A stretch of 64,000 nt of DNA from Eubacteriales bacterium (GTDB lineage Bacteria > Bacillota > Clostridia > Lachnospirales > Lachnospiraceae), in NCBI GenBank assembly GCA_030533405.1, contig JAUNJF010000008.1, positions 39,978-103,977 on the forward strand, given 5' to 3'. The notes under the pieces are model-generated. The model searched no databases and had not been told where the DNA came from. It was given only the letters and a program-made list of their open reading frames with translations. The translations under genes were made by a program, and so were the position numbers. Shown piece after piece: positions 54,198 through 63,571 of this stretch (position 1 is its first letter; every line of letters begins with the position of its first letter).

Positions 54198-55028
54198 ATG
54201 TATGGTAGTATGAAAATATTTATTGCGACAGAACACAAATTAGAATTGCATGACATGATTCTAAGTAGCATGCGGGAATTTGAGTATGTCATCACAGAAT
54301 CTAATAAACCATATGATGACTTATTAAACGATATTTTACATGTGAGACCGGATTTGGTATTACTGGATATTTGTTTAAACGAAGGAGATGGTATTTCTTT
54401 ATTGCAAAATTTAAAAATGCAGGATGCTTGCAAAGATACAAAATTCATTTTTTTAACAAGTGTAAAGGCACAAAGAATTATTGATCTTGCATATGAAGCA
54501 GGCGCAGATTATTATTTTATTATTGGACAAAATCCTAAATTTATGGCAAAAATTTTAGAACGAATTTTAAAAAATCATTATGAAATGAAGCAACAGCATA
54601 TAAAACAGGAAAATATGTCCGATGAACAAAAAGAATTCTTGTTGGATTCCATTTTAGAAAATGATGTAACAAGAATGATACGTGGAATTGGTATACCTGC
54701 ACATATAAAAGGGTATCAATATATTAGAGAAAGTATTATGATGGCTGTAAAAGAACCAGAAATTTTGAATTTTATTACCAAATTTTTGTATCCATCTATT
54801 GCAAAAAAGTATCATACAACAACAAGTAGTGTGGAGCGAGCAATTCGTCATGCAATTGAAGTTGCATGGAATCGTGGGAAGCTTGATTCTATGGAAGAAA
54901 CGTTTGGTTTTTGTATTAACTATGGAAAAGCGAAACCAACAAATTCAGAGTTTATAGCATTGATTGCGGATAAATTTAGATTGGAATATCGTTCAAAAGG
55001 ATATTTTAATGATTCGTTTAGTGCCTAA
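54198..55028 (+). CDS. Spo0A paralogue 2 with phospho-acceptor Asp retained
   Basis: The 276-residue product is a second, divergent Spo0A. The receiver keeps Asp57 ([13 protein letters not shown]) and the switch Thr (FIFLTSV), but the acidic pair is Thr-Glu (FIATEHK) and the usual Lys site reads YYFIIGQN. The effector is complete: [33 protein letters not shown] and [18 protein letters not shown]. It ends with a non-conserved tail (YFNDSFSA). GGAGAGG precedes ATG 54198. It is almost certainly co-transcribed with paralogue 1. Together they may form a heteromeric or competing pair at 0A boxes. Confidence 0.9.
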   Translation: MYGSMKIFIATEHKLELHDMILSSMREFEYVITESNKPYDDLLNDILHVRPDLVLLDICLNEGDGISLLQNLKMQDACKDTKFIFLTSVKAQRIIDLAYEAGADYYFIIGQNPKFMAKILERILKNHYEMKQQHIKQENMSDEQKEFLLDSILENDVTRMIRGIGIPAHIKGYQYIRESIMMAVKEPEILNFITKFLYPSIAKKYHTTTSSVERAIRHAIEVAWNRGKLDSMEETFGFCINYGKAKPTNSEFIALIADKFRLEYRSKGYFNDSFSA

Positions 55029-55134
55029 TATTTGATGCTTTGATTGAGATGCGATAGATAAGGTTATACTTTCTTTCATAGGTGATTTATGATATAATTA
55101 TCAATAATTTATAATGATGGGGGAAGGTGAACGT

Positions 55135-56568
55135 ATGAAGAAGATTGCATATATAGCTTCAGAATGTGTTCCATTTATTAAGACAGGTGGATTGGCAGAT
55201 GTTGTTGGAACACTTCCAAAAATGTTTGATAAAAAAGAATATGATGTTCGTATTATTATGCCAAATTATCAATGCATCCCGGAAAAATTTAAAGATAAAA
55301 TGCGTTATATTTCTCATTTTCAAATGGATATTGGTGATCATTCGCAATATGTTGGAATTATGTATATGGAATACGAAGGGGTTCCGGTATATTTTATTGA
55401 TAATGAATATTATTTTTCAGGACCAACTCCATACACAGAAGATCATTGGGATATTGAGCGTTTTTGTTATTTTTCAAAAGCTGCATTATCCATTTTACCT
55501 GTAATTGGATTTAAGCCTGATATTTTGCATTGCCATGATTGGCAAGCCGGTATGATTCCGGTATATTTAAAGACGCTTTTTGCCGGAAATCCATTTTTTG
55601 GTAATATTCGCTCTATTATGACGATTCATAATTTACGTTTTCAAGGTAGATGGAGCGTTGATCATTTGAAATATTGTACAGGATTACCAGATTACTTGTT
55701 TACACCAGATAAGTTAGAGTTGCATAAGGATGCTTCTATGTTAAAAGGTGGTTTGGTATATGCAGATGTTATTACGACGGTAAGCAATACATATGCATAT
55801 GAGATTCAAACACCATATTATGGCGAAGGATTAGACGGATTATTACAGGCAAGAAATCAGTCCTTGTGCGGTATTGTAAATGGTATTGATTATGATGAAT
55901 ATAATCCAGAAAAGGATTCCTTTTTATCAAGGAAATATAGTAAAAAGAACTTTAAAAAGAATAAAGTACTTAACAAGTTAGCATTGCAAAAGGAATTAGG
56001 TTTGCCTGTTGATAAAGAGCAATTTGTAATAGGTATCATTTCCAGATTAACAGATCAAAAGGGTCTTGATTTGATTGATGCAGTGATGAATGATATCTGT
56101 CAGGATGGTGTACAATTTGTTGTCTTAGGAACTGGAGATCCGAAGTATGAGGATATGTTCCGATATTATCAGGGAATCCATCCGGCAAAGGTAAGTGCAA
56201 ATATTTATTTTTCAAATGAATTATCACACAAAATGTATGGTGGATGTGATGCGATTTTAGTTCCTTCTCGTTTTGAACCATGTGGATTAACCCAATTGAT
56301 GGCATTGAGATATGGTTCACTTCCAATCGTGCGAGAAACGGGAGGCTTGAAAGATACTGTTGATCCGTACAATGAATATGAACAAACTGGAACAGGTTTT
56401 TCTTTTGCAAATTATGATCCAAAAGAGTTATTGCAAACAATCAATTATGCAAAAGAAGTATTTTACAACCAAAAGAAAAATTGGGAATCTATGCAGCTTA
56501 GAGCTATGAATATGGATTATTCATGGAACACTTCTGCAAAGGAATACGAAGATTTATATCAGAGGTAA
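55135..56568 (+). CDS. glgA: Glycogen synthase (ADP-glucose type)
   Basis: GlgA (477 residues, GT5) extends alpha-1,4-glucan chains from ADP-glucose. The N-terminal KIAYIASECVPFIKTGGLADVVGTLPK carries the KTGGL nucleotide-sugar motif, DILHCHDWQAGMIPVYL is present, and the C-terminal domain has RFEPCGLTQLMALRYGSLPIVRETGGLKDTV with the E-x7-E pattern. ATG 55135 follows GGGGAAGGTG. It abuts rqcH. Glycogen storage is common in sporulating clostridia. Confidence 0.95.
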   Translation: MKKIAYIASECVPFIKTGGLADVVGTLPKMFDKKEYDVRIIMPNYQCIPEKFKDKMRYISHFQMDIGDHSQYVGIMYMEYEGVPVYFIDNEYYFSGPTPYTEDHWDIERFCYFSKAALSILPVIGFKPDILHCHDWQAGMIPVYLKTLFAGNPFFGNIRSIMTIHNLRFQGRWSVDHLKYCTGLPDYLFTPDKLELHKDASMLKGGLVYADVITTVSNTYAYEIQTPYYGEGLDGLLQARNQSLCGIVNGIDYDEYNPEKDSFLSRKYSKKNFKKNKVLNKLALQKELGLPVDKEQFVIGIISRLTDQKGLDLIDAVMNDICQDGVQFVVLGTGDPKYEDMFRYYQGIHPAKVSANIYFSNELSHKMYGGCDAILVPSRFEPCGLTQLMALRYGSLPIVRETGGLKDTVDPYNEYEQTGTGFSFANYDPKELLQTINYAKEVFYNQKKNWESMQLRAMNMDYSWNTSAKEYEDLYQR

Positions 56569-56574
56569 CAGGAT

Positions 56575-58320
56575 ATGGCGTTCGATGGAGTAGTAATTGC
56601 GAATATTGTAAAAGACATGAAAGAGAGACTGCTTGGTGGAAGAATTTATAAAATATACCAGCCGGAAGCAGATGAGATTAATATTGTGGTTAAAAATAAT
56701 AGCACAACGTATCGGTTAATGCTGAATGCAAGTGCTACATTGCCGCTTGTATATTTTTTAAATGAGAACAAATTAAATCCTCAAGTTGCACCAAATTTTT
56801 GTATGCTTTTACGAAAACATATTGGTAATGGAAGAATTGTTGGAATTTCGCAGCCGGATTTTGAACGTATTATCATGATTGAAATTGAGCACCTTGATGA
56901 AATGGGTGATTTGTGTTGTAAAAAACTAACGATTGAGTTGATGGGAAAATATAGTAATATTATTTTTATGGATCAAGACAATCGTATTATAGACGCAATT
57001 AAGCGAATCGGTGCTCAAATCAGTTCTGTAAGAGAAGTATTACCAGGTTATGATTATGTTATGCCACCGAATGAAAAATATAATCCTTTTGATGTTACAC
57101 AAACAATTTTTATGGATGATATACTTGAAAAATCGATGAGCATAGAAAAGGCGATTTATTCATCTATTACAGGTTTTTCAAAATTGATTGCGAATGAATT
57201 GTGTTATGAAGCAGGCATAGATGGTAATTTTAGTACAGATAGTTTGGCTCCCAATAATAAACAGGTACTATATGATTGCTTTGAACGATTAAAAGAAAGA
57301 CTCGAGCGCGGTGATTTTGCACCAGTTATTATATATGACGATGATGAACCAGTTGCATTTTCTTCAGTGCCTTTAACAATGTATGGCGATTTGATTTCAG
57401 AATCTTTTGATGATGTTTCTGCTTTATTACAGGCATTTTATGCAAAGAAGGATACATTTTCGAGAATGCGTCAAAAATCGATTGATTTAAGAAAAGTGCT
57501 TTCAGCTGCTGTTGAACGAACATCAAAAAAATATGATATTCAAACAAAGCAATTAAAGGATACAGAAAAAAGAGAAAAATATCGTATTTATGGAGAATTG
57601 TTACAAACATATGGGTACGAGGCTAAACCAGGCGACAAACAAATCACGGTTATGAATTATTATACAAATGAAGAACTAACAATTCCGTTAGATGAAACAT
57701 TAACACCATTAGAAAATGCAAAAAAATATTTTAATAAATATAATAAATTAAAAAGAACTTTCGAGGCATCCGTTACACTTGTAGAAGAAAGCAGACAATT
57801 ATTAAATCAGTTGTTGTCGTTACAAAATAGTATGGAGTTGGCAACTTCTGAAGCCGATTTATCCGAAATCAAAGAGGAAATGATTTTAATTGGATTAATA
57901 AAGCAAAAAGCAGGAAAAAAGACGAACGGTAAAGTCGAGAAAAGTAAGCCATTACATTATATTTCGTCTGATGGTTTTCATATGTATGTCGGTAAAAATA
58001 ATTTACAAAATGATCGATTAACCTTTAAAACTGCGTCTCCGAAAGATTTGTGGTTTCATGCAAAGGATATGCCCGGATCACATGTGATTGTTAAGTTAGA
58101 AGGGGCAGAAGATGTACCTGATGCAACATACGAAGAAGCTGCAAGACTTGCAGCGTATTATTCATCAGGTAAAACGAGTCCAAAGGTTGAAATTGATTAT
58201 ACAAGGCGAGGTAATATAAAAAAACCGCCACAAAGTAATCCTGGATATGTAATTTATCATACAAATTATTCCATGGTTGCACTTCCGATGATCAAGGGAA
58301 TACAGGAAGAGGATGTATGA
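56575..58320 (+). CDS. rqcH: RqcH (NFACT family) ribosome-quality-control factor
   Basis: The 581-residue product is a full NFACT protein, the homologue of eukaryotic Rqc2/NEMF. It binds obstructed 50S subunits and directs C-terminal alanine tailing. It begins MAFDGVVIANIVKDMKERLLGGRIYKIYQPEADEI (NFACT-N), has a central coiled coil (about 270-430) and the NFACT-R domain (about 460-560, YHISSDGFHMYVGKNNLQNDRL-like, then KDLWFHAKDMPGSHVIVK). The older annotation 'fibronectin-binding protein' refers to the same family. It follows glgA after 6 bases. Confidence 0.92.
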   Translation: MAFDGVVIANIVKDMKERLLGGRIYKIYQPEADEINIVVKNNSTTYRLMLNASATLPLVYFLNENKLNPQVAPNFCMLLRKHIGNGRIVGISQPDFERIIMIEIEHLDEMGDLCCKKLTIELMGKYSNIIFMDQDNRIIDAIKRIGAQISSVREVLPGYDYVMPPNEKYNPFDVTQTIFMDDILEKSMSIEKAIYSSITGFSKLIANELCYEAGIDGNFSTDSLAPNNKQVLYDCFERLKERLERGDFAPVIIYDDDEPVAFSSVPLTMYGDLISESFDDVSALLQAFYAKKDTFSRMRQKSIDLRKVLSAAVERTSKKYDIQTKQLKDTEKREKYRIYGELLQTYGYEAKPGDKQITVMNYYTNEELTIPLDETLTPLENAKKYFNKYNKLKRTFEASVTLVEESRQLLNQLLSLQNSMELATSEADLSEIKEEMILIGLIKQKAGKKTNGKVEKSKPLHYISSDGFHMYVGKNNLQNDRLTFKTASPKDLWFHAKDMPGSHVIVKLEGAEDVPDATYEEAARLAAYYSSGKTSPKVEIDYTRRGNIKKPPQSNPGYVIYHTNYSMVALPMIKGIQEEDV

Positions 58321-58461
58321 ACTTTATAAATTTTGATATTTACAAAGAAAATATTATGTGTTATCATACACAAGTATTTTAACCGTTACTCTGACTAAGG
58401 ATACTGCAACCTTAATCTGGGTGATTGGCATTTATTATTTATATTTAAGGAGGATACGATT
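58321..58461. other. rpsO leader region
   Basis: 141 bases without a gene. An AAGG/CCTT inverted pair lies around 58397-58413, and a clear AAGGAGG precedes rpsO. Ribosomal S15 leaders often bind S15 for autoregulation, but I cannot fold a convincing structure by eye here. Confidence 0.3.
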
Positions 58462-58728
58462 ATGGTATCAGCAGAGCAGAAGAAAGAGATTATTGAAAAG
58501 TACGGACGTGGAGCAAATGATACTGGTTCACCAGAGGTTCAGATTGCATTACTTACAGCAAGAATCAATGATTTACAGGGTCATTTCAAGGATCATCCAA
58601 AGGATCATCATTCAAGACGTGGTCTTTTGAAGTTAGTTGGTCAGAGAAGAAACCTTTTAGCTTACTTAAAGAAGGTTGATATTGAGCGCTATAGAACATT
58701 AATTGAGAGCTTAGGCTTAAGAAAATAA
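58462..58728 (+). CDS. rpsO: 30S ribosomal protein S15
   Basis: S15 (88 residues) binds the central domain of 16S rRNA early in 30S assembly. The standard helical pattern is complete: [67 protein letters not shown] lies upstream of ATG 58462. It has its own terminator and lies just before pnp, the usual order. Confidence 0.97.
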   Translation: MVSAEQKKEIIEKYGRGANDTGSPEVQIALLTARINDLQGHFKDHPKDHHSRRGLLKLVGQRRNLLAYLKKVDIERYRTLIESLGLRK

Positions 58729-58738
58729 TTTCTTTAAA

Positions 58739-58766
58739 AACCGAGATATTATTATCTCGGTTTTTT
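58739..58766 (+). terminator. Terminator after rpsO
   Basis: Perfect 10-bp stem AACCGAGATA/TATCTCGGTT with a TTAT loop and T run. Confidence 0.92.
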
Positions 58767-58787
58767 CTTGTAGTACGAAATAAACCT

Positions 58788-58816
58788 TTGCAAGTGATTG
58801 TTTTGTATGGTATACT
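58788..58816 (+). promoter_or_regulatory. Promoter for pnp
   Basis: TTGCAA (58788-58793), 17-base spacer, TATACT (58811-58816). Confidence 0.75.
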
Positions 58817-58839
58817 ATTAGCGAGTGTGATAAGGCATA

Positions 58840-58945
58840 ACCGAGACTTCTGACGTGTATACATGGTGACCATAGGAAGTGTATTTAGGTCAGTTGTTTC
58901 GGTGTCTTAATCATAGATACCGATTGGATATGATAAAGCGATCGG
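58840..58945 (+). ncRNA. Structured 5' leader of pnp
   Basis: ACCGAGAC (58840-58847) pairs with GTTTCGGT (58896-58903), with CTGAC/GTCAG (58850-58854, 58889-58893) inside and a small ATGG-CCAT hairpin at 58863-58873. A second stem CCGAT/ATCGG (58920-58924, 58941-58945) lies close to the RBS. E. coli pnp is autoregulated through a leader hairpin cut by RNase III; a similar role here is inferred. Confidence 0.45.
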
Positions 58946-58970
58946 AATAAATTATAAGGAGAACATATTT

Positions 58971-61061
58971 ATGTACAAGAAGTTCGAAATGGAGCTTGCT
59001 GGAAGAACCCTTCGTGTTGATGTGGGTCGTGTAGCAGCGCAAGCAAACGGTGCAGCATTTATGCATTATGGTGATACAGTTGTTTTATCAACAGCAACTG
59101 CATCTGAAAAGCCAAGAGAGGGAATTGATTTCTTCCCACTTTCAGTTGAGTATGAAGAAAAACTTTATTCTGTGGGTAAAATCCCTGGTGGATTTAATAA
59201 GAGAGAAGGAAAAGCGAGCGAGAACGCAATTCTTACTTCTCGTGTTATTGACCGTCCAATGAGACCACTGTTTCCAAAGGACTATCGTAATGATGTAACA
59301 CTTAACAACTTAGTAATGTCTGTGGATCCAGAGTGTTCGCCAGAACTTACAGCTATGCTTGGTTCTGCAATTGCAACTGCAATTTCTGATATTCCATTTG
59401 ATGGACCATGTGCTACAACACAGGTTGGTTTGATTGATGGAGAATTCGTATTCAATCCAAACGAAGCACAGAATGCAGTTTCTGATTTAAAGCTTACTGT
59501 AGCATCTACTGCTGAGAAAGTAATTATGATTGAAGCAGGTGCAAATGAGGTTCCTGAAGATAAGATGATTGAAGCAATTTATGCTGCGCACGAGTTGAAC
59601 CAGAAGGTTATCGCATTCATTAATGAAATCGTTGCAGAGTGTGGTAAACCAAAACATGCATATACTAGTTGTGCAGTTCCTGAAGAATTATTTGCAGCAA
59701 TCAAAGAGATTGTTCCACCAGCAGAGATGGAACAGGCTGTATTTACAGACGAGAAGCAGGTTAGAGAAGAAAATATTCGTCAGATTACCGAAAAGTTAGA
59801 GGAAGCATTTGCTGACAATGAAGAATGGCTTGCTGTACTTGGTGAGGCAATTTACCAGTATCAGAAGAAGACTGTTCGTAAGATGATTTTAGTAGATCAT
59901 AAGAGACCAGACGGACGTGAGATTACACAGATTCGTCGTTTGGCTTCAGAGGTTGATATTATTCCTAGAGTGCATGGTTCTGCAATGTTTACACGTGGGC
60001 AAACTCAGATTTGTAACGTAACAACATTAGCACCTTTATCAGAAGCGCAGAAGATTGATGGATTGAATTTATTAGAGACAACAAAGAGATATATGCATCA
60101 GTATAATTTCCCTTCATATTCTGTAGGTGAAACAAAACCATCAAGAGGACCAGGAAGAAGAGAGATTGGTCATGGTGCCTTGGCTGAGCGTGCTTTGATT
60201 CCAGTATTGCCATCAGAGGAAGAATTCCCATATGCAATTCGTACAGTATCTGAGACATTTGAGTCAAATGGTTCTACTTCAATGGCATCTACATGTGCAT
60301 CATGTATGTCACTTATGGCAGCAGGTGTTCCAATCAAGAAAATGGTTGCAGGTATTTCATGTGGTTTGGTGACTGGTGATACAGATGATGATTATATTGT
60401 TTTAACAGATATTCAGGGTCTTGAAGATTTCTTTGGTGATATGGACTTTAAGGTAACTGGTACACATGACGGTATTACAGCGATTCAGATGGATATTAAG
60501 ATTCATGGATTAACACGTCCAATCGTTGAAGAAGCAATTAGAAGAACACGTGAAGCAAGACTTTATATTATGGATGAAGTAATGTCTAAGGCAATTGATA
60601 AGCCACGTGCAACAGTTGGTGAATTGGCACCAAAGATTTGTACATTGAAGGTTGATCCAGAAAAGATTGGTGAAATCATTGGCCAACGTGGAAAGACTAT
60701 TAATACAATTATCGAAGAGACAGGTGTTAAGATTGATATTGACGACGAAGGTTTGGTTGCAGTTTGTGGTGTTGAACAGGCTGGTATCGATCGTGCGCTT
60801 CAAATCATTCATTCTATTGTTGATCCAATTGAAGTTGGTAATGTTTATGAGGGTAAAGTTGTTCGTATTATGAATTTCGGTGCATTTGTTGAACTTTCAC
60901 CAAACAAAGATGGATTGATTCATATTTCTAAGCTTTCAAAAGAAAGAGTAGAAAAGGTTGAAGATGTTGTTAATATCGGAGATGTTGTAAAAGTTAAAGT
61001 TCTTGAAATTGATCGTATGGGTAAGATTAGTTTAAGCTTAAAGGATGCTCAGGAAGCATAA
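58971..61061 (+). CDS. pnp: Polyribonucleotide nucleotidyltransferase (PNPase)
   Basis: PNPase (696 residues) degrades RNA 3'-to-5' by phosphorolysis. It has two RNase PH domains (about 1-220 and 300-545; second-domain active site around DKIMGTHDG-type TGTHDGITAIQMDIK), a linker helical domain, a KH domain (about 550-610, IGEIIGQRGKTINTIIEETG) and an S1 domain (about 620-690, GNVYEGKVVRIMNFGAFVELSPNKDGLIHISKLS). AAGGAG precedes the ATG. It is transcribed from its own promoter through a structured leader. Terminator follows. Confidence 0.97.
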   Translation: MYKKFEMELAGRTLRVDVGRVAAQANGAAFMHYGDTVVLSTATASEKPREGIDFFPLSVEYEEKLYSVGKIPGGFNKREGKASENAILTSRVIDRPMRPLFPKDYRNDVTLNNLVMSVDPECSPELTAMLGSAIATAISDIPFDGPCATTQVGLIDGEFVFNPNEAQNAVSDLKLTVASTAEKVIMIEAGANEVPEDKMIEAIYAAHELNQKVIAFINEIVAECGKPKHAYTSCAVPEELFAAIKEIVPPAEMEQAVFTDEKQVREENIRQITEKLEEAFADNEEWLAVLGEAIYQYQKKTVRKMILVDHKRPDGREITQIRRLASEVDIIPRVHGSAMFTRGQTQICNVTTLAPLSEAQKIDGLNLLETTKRYMHQYNFPSYSVGETKPSRGPGRREIGHGALAERALIPVLPSEEEFPYAIRTVSETFESNGSTSMASTCASCMSLMAAGVPIKKMVAGISCGLVTGDTDDDYIVLTDIQGLEDFFGDMDFKVTGTHDGITAIQMDIKIHGLTRPIVEEAIRRTREARLYIMDEVMSKAIDKPRATVGELAPKICTLKVDPEKIGEIIGQRGKTINTIIEETGVKIDIDDEGLVAVCGVEQAGIDRALQIIHSIVDPIEVGNVYEGKVVRIMNFGAFVELSPNKDGLIHISKLSKERVEKVEDVVNIGDVVKVKVLEIDRMGKISLSLKDAQEA

Positions 61062-61083
61062 TTTAATTTAGTAACAAATAAAA

Positions 61084-61128
61084 AGGGTGCACATTTGTAG
61101 AGATTGCTTCAGGTGTGTACCCTGTTTT
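61084..61128 (+). terminator. Terminator after pnp
   Basis: AGGGTGCACA pairs with TGTGTACCCT (one G-T), followed by a short T run (GTTTT). Confidence 0.7.
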
Positions 61129-61145
61129 GTAAAAGGGGGACGCAT

Positions 61146-63542
61146 ATGCAATATGGTTATTTTGATGAAAAAGCAAAAGAATATGTAATCACAAGACCAG
61201 ATACACCTGCACCATGGGCAAATTATTTAGGTTCACCAGCATATGGTGCAATTATTTCTAATAACGCTGGCGGATATAGTTTTGAAAAAAGTGGCGCACA
61301 TGGAAGAATTTTAAGATACATATTCAATCAATTTGATCAGCCAGGAAGATATATCTATTTAAGAGATGATGAAACAAATGATTATTGGTCTGCTTCATGG
61401 CAACCTGTGTTAAAGGATTTAAACACATATAAAAATGAATGTCATCACGGTACTGGATATACGAATATTATTGCTGAATATTCAGATATCAAGTCTGAGG
61501 CGTTGTATTATGTTCCGCTAGATAAGACTTATGAAGTATGGCGTTTAAAATTAACGAATCAATCGACAAAAAAGAAAACAATTTCAGCTTTTGGATATTG
61601 TGAATTTACCAACGATTGTAATTATGAACAGGATCAGGTGAATTTGCAGTATACATTGTTTATTACAAAAACCTACTTTAATAAAAATATGATTTATCAG
61701 ACGATTAATGAACATATTAAAGATGATGTGGACGGTAATCAAAACACATCAAGATTTTTAGGATTAGTTGGTTCATCTGTAAAATCATATAATGGTGATA
61801 AAGAGAGCTTTATTGGTAACTATCATGGTTATGGAAATCCGATTGCTGTAGAACGAGGAGAATGTGATAATACTTTAAATTATAATGCAAATGGATGTGG
61901 TGCATTACATACGCAGATTATTTTAGAACCAGGAGAAGAAAAAACGATTTGTTTTGTGCTTGGTATGAAAAACGAAGCAGAGGCAACCAAAATTCTTGCA
62001 CATTATAATGATGTGGTACAAACAACTACAAATGAGTTAGATGAATTGATTGCATATTGGCATGGTCAATTATCGCATTTGCAAATTCATACACCATCAG
62101 ATAATTTTAATAATATGGTGAATACATGGAATGCATATCAATGCTTTATGACATTTATATGGTCAAGAGCCGCATCCTTTACTTATTGTGGTTTAAGAAA
62201 TGGTTATGGATATCGTGATACAGTTCAGGATATTCAGGGTATTATTCACTTAAATCCTGATATGGCACTTGAAAAAATTCGGTTTATGTTATCTGCGCAG
62301 GTAGATAATGGTGGTGGATTACCTTTGGTAAAATTTGATCATCATGCGGGATATGAAGATACCCCGGATGATCCATCATATGTGAAGGCAACAGGACATC
62401 CTGCTTATCGTGCGGATGACGCATTATGGTTGTTCCCAACAGTATACAAATATATTGTTGAGTCAGGAAATATTGATTTTATGGATGAAGTGATTTTGTA
62501 TGCAAATGGTGGGGAAGGAACGGTATACGATCATTTAAAGAGAGCGATTGATTTTTCTATGAATCGTTTAGGAACACATGGAATGCCTGCTGGATTACAT
62601 GCAGATTGGAATGATTGCTTAAGACTTGGCAAACAGGGAGAATCAAGTTTTGTTGCGATGCAGCTTTATTATGCATTTTCTGTATTGCGTAAATTTGCGG
62701 ATTATAAAAAGGATACGGACTATATAAATTATTTGGATGAAAATCAGAAAAACCTAGGTGATATTATTCAGAGATATTGTTGGGAAGAGGATCGTTTTGT
62801 ACGTGGTTACAAAGAAGATGGACAGGTCATTGGGTCTAAAAAAGATCCAGAAGCAAATATGTGGCTAAATCCTCAATCCTGGGCTGTTATTTCTGGTTTG
62901 GCTTCGAATGAACAGGCAGAGTTGGCATTGGAATCTGTACATAGAGAATTAAACACGCCATACGGTGTCAGATTGATGTCACCATCATATGTGGAACATG
63001 CATTTGATGGTGCATTGATGTTATTATTTAATGAGTCAACAAAAGAGAATGGTGGTATTTTTTCTCAAACACAGGGCTGGATTATTTTGGCAGAAGCTTT
63101 AATGGGTCATGGAAATCGTGCGTTTGAATATTTCAAAGAATCGTCTCCTGCATCCATGAATGAAAAAGCAGAGATTCGTAAGTTAGAGCCATATTGTCAT
63201 GGACAGTTTACGGAAAGTTCTGATTCGCCGTTTGAAGGTAGAGCGCATGTACACTGGTTAACAGGAACTGCTTCAACTGTGATGGTTGGATGCGTAGAAG
63301 GAATATTAGGCTTGCGTCCTGATTTTGATGGCTTGCGAATTGAACCTTCTATTTGCTCAGAGTGGAAAGAATTTACAATGGAAAAAGATTTCCGTGGATG
63401 TAAATTACATATTACTGTAAAAAATCCAAATGCTAAGGAATCAGGTGTTACACGCGTTATTTTGAATGGTGTGGAAGTAAAGGATTGCTATTTAAGAGCA
63501 AAAGATTTACAATTAGAAAATGATATTGTTGTTGAATTATAG
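61146..63542 (+). CDS. GH94 family phosphorylase (cellobiose phosphorylase-like)
   Basis: The 798-residue product has the GH94 N-terminus MQYGYFDEKAKEYVITRPDTPAPWANYLGS and ISNNAGGYSFEKSGAHGRILRY. The catalytic (alpha/alpha)6 domain has RNGYGYRDTVQDIQGI, in which the Asp pair is the acid region, and GLHADWNDCLRL. GH94 enzymes split beta-glucan disaccharides with phosphate, releasing glucose 1-phosphate, which would feed ADP-glucose for glgA. The exact substrate (cellobiose, laminaribiose, cellobionate) cannot be fixed from sequence reading. ATG 61146 follows AAGGGGG; the frame upstream to 61104 runs through the pnp terminator. No signal peptide, so it acts inside the cell. Confidence 0.85.
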   Translation: MQYGYFDEKAKEYVITRPDTPAPWANYLGSPAYGAIISNNAGGYSFEKSGAHGRILRYIFNQFDQPGRYIYLRDDETNDYWSASWQPVLKDLNTYKNECHHGTGYTNIIAEYSDIKSEALYYVPLDKTYEVWRLKLTNQSTKKKTISAFGYCEFTNDCNYEQDQVNLQYTLFITKTYFNKNMIYQTINEHIKDDVDGNQNTSRFLGLVGSSVKSYNGDKESFIGNYHGYGNPIAVERGECDNTLNYNANGCGALHTQIILEPGEEKTICFVLGMKNEAEATKILAHYNDVVQTTTNELDELIAYWHGQLSHLQIHTPSDNFNNMVNTWNAYQCFMTFIWSRAASFTYCGLRNGYGYRDTVQDIQGIIHLNPDMALEKIRFMLSAQVDNGGGLPLVKFDHHAGYEDTPDDPSYVKATGHPAYRADDALWLFPTVYKYIVESGNIDFMDEVILYANGGEGTVYDHLKRAIDFSMNRLGTHGMPAGLHADWNDCLRLGKQGESSFVAMQLYYAFSVLRKFADYKKDTDYINYLDENQKNLGDIIQRYCWEEDRFVRGYKEDGQVIGSKKDPEANMWLNPQSWAVISGLASNEQAELALESVHRELNTPYGVRLMSPSYVEHAFDGALMLLFNESTKENGGIFSQTQGWIILAEALMGHGNRAFEYFKESSPASMNEKAEIRKLEPYCHGQFTESSDSPFEGRAHVHWLTGTASTVMVGCVEGILGLRPDFDGLRIEPSICSEWKEFTMEKDFRGCKLHITVKNPNAKESGVTRVILNGVEVKDCYLRAKDLQLENDIVVEL

Positions 63543-63571
63543 TCGAAACTGTAAATAAGGAAGGAATTATT

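Noticed and set aside
61104-61145. Longer N-terminus for the GH94 phosphorylase
   Set aside because: The extra codons lie in the pnp terminator and the family N-terminus MQYGYFDEK starts at 61146 with a good RBS.
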